In this document: piece by piece, positions 8,172-13,733 of the stretch
Layout of the letters: each line of letters starts with the position of its first letter
Position numbering within the stretch: the first letter of the stretch is position 1
Program-made: the position numbers and the translations under genes
Notes under the pieces: generated by a model
Database searches by the model: none
The model's input: only the letters and a program-made list of their open reading frames with translations
What the model was told of the DNA's origin: nothing
NCBI GenBank assembly: GCA_002422665.1
Contig: DITA01000125.1
Location: forward strand, 1 to 16,323
DNA length: 16,323 nt
DNA from: Cloacibacterium caeni_C
Lineage (GTDB): Bacteria; Bacteroidota; Bacteroidia; Flavobacteriales; Weeksellaceae
Direction of reading: 5' to 3'

Positions 8172-8999
8172 TTATTTTTCTAAAAGCAAGCTGCACCATT
8201 CTTCGCGCTGTTGTTTGTTTTTGAGTTTAAGCCCTTGTTCTGTGCAAACTTCTAAAATATCTGCTACATCAAAGAAACATAAGCCAGAAAGCAATAATTC
8301 GCTGCCTTCATTCATGTCTTTCACATAAGTTGGGATGTCTGAAATCAAGATATTTCTGTTGATATTCGCTAAAATAATATCAAATTTTTCTTTGCCTAAA
8401 TTTTCAACAGTTCCTAGTTCTATTCTGAGTTCTACATTGTTTCTCTCGGCATTTTCTTTAGAATTTTCAACTGACCATTCGTCGATGTCGATTGCCAAAA
8501 CATCTTTTGCGCCTTTCATTTTGGCATAAATTGCTAAAACTGAGGTTCCGCAACCCATATCCAAAACTTTTTTGTCTGTGAAATCCATTTCCAGCATTTG
8601 CTGAATCATGAGATGCGTAGTTGGATGGTGTCCTGTTCCAAAAGACATTTTCGGTTGAATAATGATTTCTTCCATCGCTGGATTGGGTTCGTGAAATTCT
8701 GCACGAATTAAGACTTTGTCTTCTACATTAATCGGAGAGAAGTTTTTTTCCCATTCTTCGTTCCAATTGATGTTGGGCATTTCTTGGAAAGTGTAGGAAA
8801 TTTTCACATTTTCATTATTGAAAATTTCTAGGGTTTTGAAATTCTCTTCGTTAACCAAATTCGTTGGAATATATGCTAAAATGCCTTCTAATTCTTCGGT
8901 GAAACTATCAAAACCTATTTCGATAAGTTCTGCCATTAAGATTTCGTTCCAAGGTTCTAGTGGTTGTATTTTGAAGTTGAATTCTGTATAGTTTTGCAT
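8172..8999 (-). CDS. prmA: Ribosomal protein L11 methyltransferase
   Basis: This 275-residue SAM-dependent methyltransferase modifies lysines and the N-terminus of ribosomal protein L11. The N-terminal substrate-binding domain (about 1-95) is followed by the signature MSFGTGHHPTTH (118-129), SAM motif I VLDMGCGTSVLAI (145-157), the acidic end of strand 2 AIDIDEWSVENS (169-180), and the catalytic-loop motif ILANINRNIL (209-218), which has the family's N-I-N pattern. Length is slightly short but usual for Bacteroidota. It is followed by a terminator, and a -7 box lies 32 nt upstream. An IS3-family element begins 95 bp upstream of its start, beyond the apparent promoter, so expression is probably intact. 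Confidence 0.95.
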   Translation of the reverse strand: MQNYTEFNFKIQPLEPWNEILMAELIEIGFDSFTEELEGILAYIPTNLVNEENFKTLEIFNNENVKISYTFQEMPNINWNEEWEKNFSPINVEDKVLIRAEFHEPNPAMEEIIIQPKMSFGTGHHPTTHLMIQQMLEMDFTDKKVLDMGCGTSVLAIYAKMKGAKDVLAIDIDEWSVENSKENAERNNVELRIELGTVENLGKEKFDIILANINRNILISDIPTYVKDMNEGSELLLSGLCFFDVADILEVCTEQGLKLKNKQQREEWCSLLLEK

Positions 9000-9031
9000 T
9001 TGTTGCGTGTTAGATGTTTTTAAATTTCGTG

Positions 9032-9039
9032 CAAATTTA
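9032..9039 (-). promoter_or_regulatory. -7 promoter element for prmA
   Basis: The minus strand reads TAAATTTG, an exact TAnnTTTG match, 32 nt before the prmA ATG. There is no TTG in the -33 region, which instead falls in a GC-rich direct repeat (9055-9070). The left end of the insertion sequence is about 55 bp further upstream. Confidence 0.45.
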
Positions 9040-9054
9040 GTGAAATTTTATGGC

Positions 9055-9070
9055 GCGAGCGAAGCGAGCG
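9055..9070. repeat. GC-rich direct repeat GCGAGCG x2
   Basis: GCGAGCG occurs at 9055-9061 and 9064-9070, separated by AA, in otherwise AT-rich DNA. It lies between the prmA -7 box and the insertion sequence. It resembles short GCGAAGCGAGCG-type repeats that I recall as scattered in many Bacteroidota genomes, but only one copy is visible here. Confidence 0.5.
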
Positions 9071-9094
9071 GCTAAGTTTCCGAATTGCATGTCT

Positions 9095-9114
9095 TGTCCT
9101 GAAAAAAGTTGACT
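9095..9114 (+). repeat. Left terminal inverted repeat of the IS
   Basis: TGTCCTGAAAAAAGTTGACT matches the reverse complement of the right end at 18 of 20 positions; the two mismatches are G/A and A/G. One further matching T/A pair lies outside, at 9094 and 10437. Confidence 0.9.
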
Positions 9115-9128
9115 AAAAATTAGATAAT

Positions 9129-9503
9129 ATGTCAACAAAGAAGAAAATTTCAAAAATTCCAATTGCCCCACAAATTTATAGCGAAGCATTTAAACGTCAA
9201 GTTGTAAGTGAATTTGAGAGGGGTTTATTTACAAAAGCAGAGCTTCGAAGACGTTACAATATTGTAGGTAGTAGTTGTATACCAAGATGGTTAAAAAAAT
9301 ATGGTAAATTTACCTATGAAGATAAATTAACTATTGGTCGTCCTATGAAAGATCCTCAACAACAGCGTATAAAAGAGCTAGAAGCTCAATTAGCAAAAAA
9401 AGAAGAAGAATTAAAAGTATTTAAACGATTTATTGAAATAGCTGAACGTGAACTTAAAATTGATATTGTAAAAAAGTCTGGTTCCAAGCAGTCGAAGAAA
9501 TAA
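9129..9503 (+). CDS. IS3-family transposase OrfA
   Basis: This 124-residue DNA-binding subunit recognises the element ends. The N-terminal part carries the HTH of IS3 OrfA proteins (YSEAFKRQVVSEFERG, about 18-33, then KAELRRRYNI, about 37-46, and SCIPRWLKKYG). A heptad-rich coiled coil follows (about 78-110, with leucines and many Glu/Lys), which mediates oligomerisation. A slippery heptamer A_AAA_AAG at 9470-9476 lies in register near the end, so a fraction of ribosomes should shift to -1 and make the 422-residue OrfAB transposase. When made alone OrfA usually represses transposition. The ATG lies 15 bp inside the left repeat's inner edge. Confidence 0.92.
   Translation: MSTKKKISKIPIAPQIYSEAFKRQVVSEFERGLFTKAELRRRYNIVGSSCIPRWLKKYGKFTYEDKLTIGRPMKDPQQQRIKELEAQLAKKEEELKVFKRFIEIAERELKIDIVKKSGSKQSKK
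9470..9476 (+). promoter_or_regulatory. Programmed -1 frameshift site A_AAA_AAG
   Basis: The orfA codons GTA AAA AAG present the canonical X_XXY_YYZ heptamer in the correct register. A -1 slip enters an open frame (VWFQAVEEINVNSSLTIYEL) that joins directly to orfB. I see no strong stimulatory stem-loop just downstream. Confidence 0.85.
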
Positions 9504-9517
9504 ATGTAAATAGTTCA

Positions 9518-10396
9518 TTGACTATTTATGAGTTATGCGAACTGTTTGGATACACAAAACAAGCATTTTACAAGCGAAAGAAAAACGTTAGAACACCTAA
9601 ATACAACTCAGAATTATTACGAAGTTTAGTCGTTACTATTCGTAAGCAATTACCTCGAACAGGTGGCAAGAAACTTTATGTAATGTTACAAGGTGAATTT
9701 ATAAAACATCATATATCAATTTGTCGGGATAATTTTTTAGATTTTTTAAAAGCAGAATATTTACAAGTACCTAAAGTTCGAAGATATTACAAAACAACAA
9801 ACTCACGACATTGGATGAAACGCTATCCAAATTTAATTAGCAATTTAGTACTTAACAGACCTGAGCAAGTTTGGGTTGCTGATATAACTTATTTACGAAC
9901 AAAAGAGAAAACATACTACTTGCATTTACTCACTGATGCTTGTTCCAAGAAAATCGTTGGTTATCAACTGTCAGATAATTTAATGAGTTCAACTACAGTA
10001 AAAGCTTTAGAAATGGCTTTGATTAACAGGGAAACAAAAAATCAACTTATACACCATTCTGATAGAGGTTTACAATATTGTAGTAAAGAGTATACCGAAT
10101 TGTTAAAGAAAAACAATATTTTGATTAGTATGACGCAAGAATACGATCCATATGAAAATGCAGTAGCAGAAAGAGTAAATGGAATTTTAAAAGAAGAATT
10201 TGGTTTGCATGAAATATTTGAAAACTATCAAAATTTAAACAAACAAGTTACACAAGCCATAACTTTATACAACAATTTTAGAATACATATGTCAATTAAT
10301 ATGATAACTCCAAACCAAGCACATCAACAAAAAATAATACATTTAAAACAATGGAAAAAAATAAATCGTAACAGAATTAATTCTGCTACGATTTAA
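9518..10396 (+). CDS. IS3-family transposase OrfB (DDE integrase domain)
   Basis: This is the catalytic part of the transposase, 292 residues when counted from a TTG at 9518, but more likely made mainly as the C-terminal portion of OrfAB by -1 frameshifting, since its frame is open upstream to the slippery site. An N-terminal HTH_21-like region (about 10-90) is followed by the RNase H-like rve domain: Asp122 in VWVADITYL, Asp182 in HHSDRGLQY and Glu218 in ENAVAERVNG, with 35 residues between the second Asp and the Glu (DD35E). The tail LYNNFRIHMSINMITPNQAH is the usual IS3 ending. The gene is intact. Its last codons form one arm of a near-perfect hairpin (10363-10394). Confidence 0.93.
   Translation: MTIYELCELFGYTKQAFYKRKKNVRTPKYNSELLRSLVVTIRKQLPRTGGKKLYVMLQGEFIKHHISICRDNFLDFLKAEYLQVPKVRRYYKTTNSRHWMKRYPNLISNLVLNRPEQVWVADITYLRTKEKTYYLHLLTDACSKKIVGYQLSDNLMSSTTVKALEMALINRETKNQLIHHSDRGLQYCSKEYTELLKKNNILISMTQEYDPYENAVAERVNGILKEEFGLHEIFENYQNLNKQVTQAITLYNNFRIHMSINMITPNQAHQQKIIHLKQWKKINRNRINSATI
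10363..10394 (+). repeat. Near-perfect hairpin at the 3' end of orfB
   Basis: Two 16-nt arms (10363-10378 and 10379-10394) pair with a single A-C mismatch and no spacer at the centre (AATTAATT). It lies over the orfB codons encoding RNRINSAT, just before the stop. No U-tract follows, so it is not a classic terminator. It could stall transcripts leaving the element or block read-in. Confidence 0.7.
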
Positions 10397-10416
10397 CTAT
10401 ATTTGAATTATTAACG

Positions 10417-10436
10417 AGTCAACCTTTTTTAGGACA
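10417..10436 (-). repeat. Right terminal inverted repeat of the IS
   Basis: Read outward to inward on the minus strand it is TGTCCTAAAAAAGGTTGACT, matching the left end at 18 of 20 positions. Confidence 0.9.
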
Positions 10437-10446
10437 ACTCAGCAAA

Positions 10447-10476
10447 AGAAAAAAGCCGAGAATAAATTCCCGACTT
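10447..10476 (-). terminator. Intrinsic terminator after tpiA
   Basis: On the minus strand AAGTCGGGAA (10476-10467) pairs with TTCTCGGCTT (10462-10453) over 10 bp including two G-T wobbles, with a 4-nt loop and a T-run after it. It starts 33 nt after the tpiA stop and ends 11 nt from the insertion sequence. Confidence 0.85.
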
Positions 10477-10508
10477 TTACTTTTTACTTGGCTATTTTTA
10501 CTTAGCTC

Positions 10509-11270
10509 TTATTGATTAAAACCTTCAATAATTTTAGAAAAATCTTCTAATTTTAAAGCAGCTCCACCAATTAAACCACCATCAATATCTGGCTGAGAGA
10601 AAATCTCTTTCGCATTGTCTGGTTTTACAGAACCTCCGTATAAAATAGAAATTTCATCAGCAATTTCTTGTCCGTATTTTGCAGCGATAAGGCTTCTGAT
10701 GTGAGCGTGAATTTCTTGTGCTTGTTCTGGAGAAGCTGTTTCGCCAGTTCCGATTGCCCAAACTGGTTCGTAAGCAATTACAACTTTTTTAATTTCTTCC
10801 GCAGAAAGCGTGAAAAGAGCAGTTTCAGTTTGGTTTTTCACCACTTCAAGATGTTGACCAGCTTTTCTTTGTTCTAGAGTTTCGCCGTTGCAATAAATAG
10901 GAGTTAAACCTTTGTCTAAAGCCAATTTTACTTTTCTGTTGCAGTGAGAATCTGTTTCACCGTGATATTGTCTTCTTTCGCTATGACCGATGATAGAACC
11001 GTCCGCTTCGATAGATTGTAACATATCTGCAGAAATTTCACCTGTGTAAGCGCCACTTTCGTATTCGCTCATGTCTTGTGAAAAAACACCTACTTCGTTA
11101 TTTTCGAAAATATCTCTTGCCATCATTAAGTACAATGAAGGCGGTGCAATCCAAACTTCGCAGTTGGTAGCGTTTGCTTTTTTATAATCTAATAATTGAG
11201 CCATTAATTGTTGAGCATCAATCACATTTTTGTTCATTTTCCAGTTTCCTGCTACAATGTTTTTTCTCAT
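10509..11270 (-). CDS. tpiA: Triose-phosphate isomerase
   Basis: This 253-residue TIM-barrel enzyme interconverts dihydroxyacetone phosphate and glyceraldehyde 3-phosphate in glycolysis and gluconeogenesis. Catalytic residues are all present: Asn9 and Lys11 (GNWKMN), His96 (IIGHSERR) and Glu168 (AYEPVWAIGTG, which also begins flexible loop 6). Phosphate-binding YGGSVK (211-216) and GGLIGGA (231-237) follow. The length is typical. It is co-directional with the TerB-like, BT_3928-like and DUF1599 genes, but 188 bp separates it from the TerB-like gene. No exact TAnnTTTG box is visible in that gap, so transcription may come from upstream or from a promoter I cannot recognise. A 10-bp inverted repeat in the gap may be regulatory. 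Confidence 0.97.
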   Translation of the reverse strand: MRKNIVAGNWKMNKNVIDAQQLMAQLLDYKKANATNCEVWIAPPSLYLMMARDIFENNEVGVFSQDMSEYESGAYTGEISADMLQSIEADGSIIGHSERRQYHGETDSHCNRKVKLALDKGLTPIYCNGETLEQRKAGQHLEVVKNQTETALFTLSAEEIKKVVIAYEPVWAIGTGETASPEQAQEIHAHIRSLIAAKYGQEIADEISILYGGSVKPDNAKEIFSQPDIDGGLIGGAALKLEDFSKIIEGFNQ

Positions 11271-11458
11271 TTCTATAAAGTATTGAGGTTAAATTTTAAA
11301 TTTTTACAAATTTCTGAAATTTTAAAGATTTACAGAAATTTGAGGGTATGAATTGAATCAGTTTTAATGAATTTCTTTCGTAGATTTTATTGATTTTCGG
11401 AGATTTACTTAAAATAAATCTAGAATCTAATTACCAACTGCCAATTACTAATTACCAA
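11271..11458. other. 188-bp intergenic gap upstream of tpiA with repeats
   Basis: No gene is visible. The gap holds a perfect 10-bp inverted repeat (CAAATTTCTG at 11307-11316 and CAGAAATTTG at 11333-11342, 16-nt spacer) 37 nt upstream of tpiA, and most of a 7-bp tandem array (11429-11463) at its far end. The inverted repeat could be an operator or a leader hairpin. Confidence 0.6.
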
Positions 11459-11463
11459 TTACA
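11429..11463. repeat. Tandem 7-bp repeat, consensus AATTACC, five units
   Basis: The units are AATTACC, AACTGCC, AATTACT, AATTACC and AATTACA in unbroken register over 35 bp. The last unit covers the stop codon of the TerB-like gene (11459-11461) and its final Met codon, so a change in copy number could alter that protein's end. The units are diverged, so it is an old array or a dispersed-repeat fragment. Confidence 0.75.
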
Positions 11464-11806
11464 TTTTCCAAATGGTTTTCATCAAAGAGTAGAAGTCATG
11501 CTCTCTGTCTGAAACGTTGGTATCTGCTTTGATGAGTCTTTTTGCAAATTGTTTAAATTCTTTACGTTCTTTTTCGGTAGAATCGTCTAGGAAACAATGT
11601 GCCTGAAACTCAAAATGGTCTTTCCAATCGCTAGGTTGAAGCGCAGAAATCACTTCTAACTCGTTATCCAAATTCACATGGAACGGAAATTCTTCTTCTA
11701 GATATTCTCTGATGACTTGTTCTTCGCCTGCATGAAATTTATAATCTACAGCCGAAATAATCATCAATAAATGATATCCTGCGATGGATTTGTTGGTTTT
11801 TCTCAT
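11459..11806 (-). CDS. TerB-like (tellurite resistance/DjlA N-terminal-like) small protein
   Basis: This 115-residue, all-helical cytoplasmic protein resembles the TerB/TerB-like family. It has an early GYHLLMIISAVDYKFHAGEEQVIREYL stretch (about 10-36), corresponding to the family's hydrophobic helix followed by an acidic turn, and a later LIKADTNVSDREHDFYSLM segment (about 92-110) that repeats the A-D-x-x-V/F pattern. TerB domains bind metal ions through acidic residues and occur in stress and membrane-linked systems. There are no other ter genes here, so tellurite resistance should not be inferred. It lies 40 bp downstream of the MauE/DoxX-like gene and is probably in the same transcript. 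Its C-terminus overlaps a 7-bp tandem array. Confidence 0.7.
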   Translation of the reverse strand: MRKTNKSIAGYHLLMIISAVDYKFHAGEEQVIREYLEEEFPFHVNLDNELEVISALQPSDWKDHFEFQAHCFLDDSTEKERKEFKQFAKRLIKADTNVSDREHDFYSLMKTIWKM

Positions 11807-11846
11807 ATATTTAGTTTATTCAATTTTAGGTTTGAGGATTTGAAAA

Positions 11847-12947
11847 TTATTTAATATAACTTGTATTCATAAATTCTTTTACACTCATTTTAGAAATTAT
11901 TTTCCCGTTTTCTAAAACCAAAACAAAAGGATTGCTTCTAGCAATGGTTTTAATGGCAGTTCCGTCCATAGTTAAATTAGGAATTGTTTTGAAAGTTTTT
12001 TTATCGGTAGAAACCCCAAAATATTTTTCATTTTTAAAGTTTATTCTAAATGCTTCTTGAGTTTTAATCAAATCTAAGTTGTTGATTTCCTTTGGATTAT
12101 AACTAAAAATTAAATACACTTTCGGTAAATGCAGAATTTGGTAGGTGATATCATTTCCGTTTTCGTCTTCCAATTTAAGTTTATCAATCGCAGATTTGTA
12201 ACCTTGCTTTACCAAAACAGAAACTTCTTTGCCTTTCTGAATTTGCCATGGTGTTCCTTCTTCCCAATATTCTTTTTGATTGATGAAATCATCTTGTCCT
12301 ACCACTTTTTCTTCGCCAGTTTTTGAATTTTTTAAAGTATAAGAAGTTTTGTATTCTGAAGGATTAGCCGCGATTTTTTGTTTCTCAAGATTTAAATCGG
12401 TTCCAATTTTATAATCTCTGAAATCAATCAAAGGTTCGTGTGCAATTCCGTAGTAAATGATGAAAGCGGAAATTAAAATTCCAATCCCAAGAAATGGTAT
12501 TTTTAGAAATCCATTTTTGTTATGTAATGTGTCTGATTTTTTATTTAAAATCCAAAGAATAATTAAACCAAAAAGCAATGTAATGTCTTTCCAGAAACTC
12601 TGCCAAGGTGTAAATTTGATGGCATCACCGAAACAACCGCAGTCTGTAACTTTGTTATAATAAGCCGAATAAAACGTGAGAAATGCAAAGAAAACGCACA
12701 ATGCAATTAACGAAATGAGCGTGCATTTTAGCTTCATTTTCAACAAAAGCATTAATCCTAAAACTAGTTCTAGTGCTACCACTAAAACTGCAATTTCTAA
12801 TGTATAATTTTCTAAAAAACTTAAATTAAAAACATCTGGCGAAAAATATTCTTCGAGTTTAAAAGAAAAACCTTTTACGTCTATCGCTTTTACAAAGCCA
12901 GATGCAATGAAAATAACAGCAACTATGTATCTTAAAATTCTTTTCAT
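11847..12947 (-). CDS. MauE/DoxX-like membrane protein of the BT_3928 family
   Basis: This 366-residue protein has an N-terminal DoxX/MauE-like bundle of four helices (about 4-22, 50-70, 73-95, 119-135) with ASGFVKAID (15-23) and the conserved cysteine motif TDCGCFGDAIKFTPW (101-115), then a fifth helix (about 150-168) and a soluble C-terminal half. That half ends in a thioredoxin-like layout (VYLIFSYNP, PFVLVLENGKII) but lacks a CxxC there. The cysteine pair suggests a disulfide or redox role in the membrane, as in MauE; this is inference. The frame is open further, to an ATG at 12971, but I chose 12947. The extra eight residues come from the arm of an intergenic inverted repeat, and MKRILRYIVAVIFIASGF is the normal family start. 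It sits between the DUF1599 and TerB-like genes, an arrangement I recall in other Bacteroidota near tpiA. Confidence 0.85.
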   Translation of the reverse strand: MKRILRYIVAVIFIASGFVKAIDVKGFSFKLEEYFSPDVFNLSFLENYTLEIAVLVVALELVLGLMLLLKMKLKCTLISLIALCVFFAFLTFYSAYYNKVTDCGCFGDAIKFTPWQSFWKDITLLFGLIILWILNKKSDTLHNKNGFLKIPFLGIGILISAFIIYYGIAHEPLIDFRDYKIGTDLNLEKQKIAANPSEYKTSYTLKNSKTGEEKVVGQDDFINQKEYWEEGTPWQIQKGKEVSVLVKQGYKSAIDKLKLEDENGNDITYQILHLPKVYLIFSYNPKEINNLDLIKTQEAFRINFKNEKYFGVSTDKKTFKTIPNLTMDGTAIKTIARSNPFVLVLENGKIISKMSVKEFMNTSYIK

Positions 12948-12963
12948 TTTTTTTAGTTTGTTT

Positions 12964-13050
12964 TTTGTCATTCTGAATGCAGTGTAACGAAATGAAGAAT
13001 CTTTTTAAAATAGATTTTTCGCTTCACTTTGTTTCGCTCAAAATGACAAA
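12964..13050. repeat. 87-bp imperfect inverted repeat, likely a dispersed MITE/REP-like element
   Basis: The outer arms TTTGTCATTCTGA (12964-12976) and TCAAAATGACAAA (13038-13050) pair at 12 of 13 positions. The inner 26 nt on each side keep about half their pairing (shared GAAG..., AATCT) around a TTTTAAAA centre. The CATTCTGA...GAAGAATCT pattern resembles an intergenic repeat seen in many Bacteroidota genomes; this is recollection, not a search. It fills the gap between the DUF1599 and BT_3928-like genes and supplies a false upstream ATG for the latter. It could fold into a long RNA hairpin. Confidence 0.7.
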
Positions 13051-13055
13051 CGTTT

Positions 13056-13601
13056 TCAAATTTTCTCTTCCATCATTTTAATGAGACAGAAAACGGCATA
13101 ATTCAGCATGTCATAATAATTGGCGTCTAAACCTTCTGAAACCAAAGTTTTTCCCTGATTGTCTTCAATTTGTTTCGTGCGAAGAACTTTTTGATAAATT
13201 AAATCGGTGATAGATGAAATCCTCATTTCGCGCCAAGCTTCACCGTAATCGTGGTTTTTGCGAAGCATTAAATCTTTTGCTTTTTGAGCGTAATCATCAT
13301 ATAATTTCAGAATTTCGGTTCTGTCTTCGTCTAAATTTTCAGAAAAACCTTTCTCCAACTGAATTAAACCAATGATAGAGTAGTTCACAATCGCTATGAA
13401 TTCATCTTCTTCGTGTTCATCTACCATTTTCACGTCGGTCATCTGTAAAGTACGGATTCTATTGACTTTTATATAAATTTGATCAGTAATAGAACTCGGT
13501 CTTAAAACACGCCAAGCTGCACCGTAATCTTGTAGTTTTTTAGAAAATAAATCACGACATTGATTAATCACTTCGCTAAATTGTAAAGCTGTATTTTGCA
13601 T
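13056..13601 (-). CDS. DUF1599 protein with two tandem copies of the domain
   Basis: This 181-residue soluble protein is built from two copies of the DUF1599 domain (also described as a nucleotide-modification-associated domain). Copy 1 (about 15-84) has DYGAAWRVLRPSSITDQIYIKV and copy 2 (about 106-177) has DYGEAWREMRISSITDLIYQKV; each ends in a helix with NYxxxxLI (73-80, 167-174). The conserved Lys/Asp-Tyr-Gly/Arg/Asp positions are kept in both, so both may be functional, or they form one composite site. The biochemical activity is unknown to me; the family name implies a link to modified nucleotides. It is the first gene of the run leading to the BT_3928-like, TerB-like and tpiA genes, separated from the next by an inverted repeat that could attenuate transcription. 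Confidence 0.88.
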   Translation of the reverse strand: MQNTALQFSEVINQCRDLFSKKLQDYGAAWRVLRPSSITDQIYIKVNRIRTLQMTDVKMVDEHEEDEFIAIVNYSIIGLIQLEKGFSENLDEDRTEILKLYDDYAQKAKDLMLRKNHDYGEAWREMRISSITDLIYQKVLRTKQIEDNQGKTLVSEGLDANYYDMLNYAVFCLIKMMEEKI

Positions 13602-13672
13602 GGAATTTTTTGAAAATTGTTGTGTAAAGATAAGGATTTACCTCAAAAAAAGAAATTTATTAATTTTGTTTC

Positions 13673-13731
13673 TCTCGCAAATTTTGCAGATTAAGCAGAT
13701 TAAATCAGCTAAATTGGCTTAATCTGCGAGA
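13673..13731. repeat. GCAGATTAA hairpin/tandem repeat
   Basis: GCAGATTAAGC (13686-13695 plus the next base) is the exact reverse complement of GCTTAATCTGC (13717-13727). An outer CTCGCA (13674-13679) and TGCGAG (13725-13730) can also pair. GCAGATTAA is repeated in tandem inside the left arm. It lies right after the methyltransferase stop codon. No U-tract follows, so it is better seen as a dispersed intergenic repeat than a standard terminator, though it may protect the 3' end of the message. Confidence 0.7.
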
Positions 13732-13733
13732 TG

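Larger units (their letters stand above)
9095..10436 (+). mobile_element. IS3-family insertion sequence, complete
   Basis: The element is 1342 bp and carries two overlapping-frame transposase genes between terminal inverted repeats that start TGTCCT and end AGGACA, the TG...CA termini usual for IS3-family elements. It contains orfA, a slippery site and orfB with an intact DDE triad, so it looks active. It is inserted between the tpiA terminator and the prmA promoter region, with its genes opposite to both neighbours. No 3-5 bp target duplication is visible: left flank ends GTCT and right flank starts ACTC. That could reflect an old insertion, rearrangement, or a boundary off by a base. Confidence 0.92.

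Noticed and set aside
11429..11463. CRISPR array
   Set aside because: The 7-bp units are contiguous and have no spacers, and no cas genes are present.
11459..11806. Tellurite resistance locus
   Set aside because: Only one small TerB-like protein is present. No terA, terC, terD, terE or terZ-type genes are in the window.
12948..12971. N-terminal extension MTKNKLKK of the BT_3928-like protein
   Set aside because: The codons come from the arm of an intergenic inverted repeat, and the family start MKRILRYIV is at 12947.
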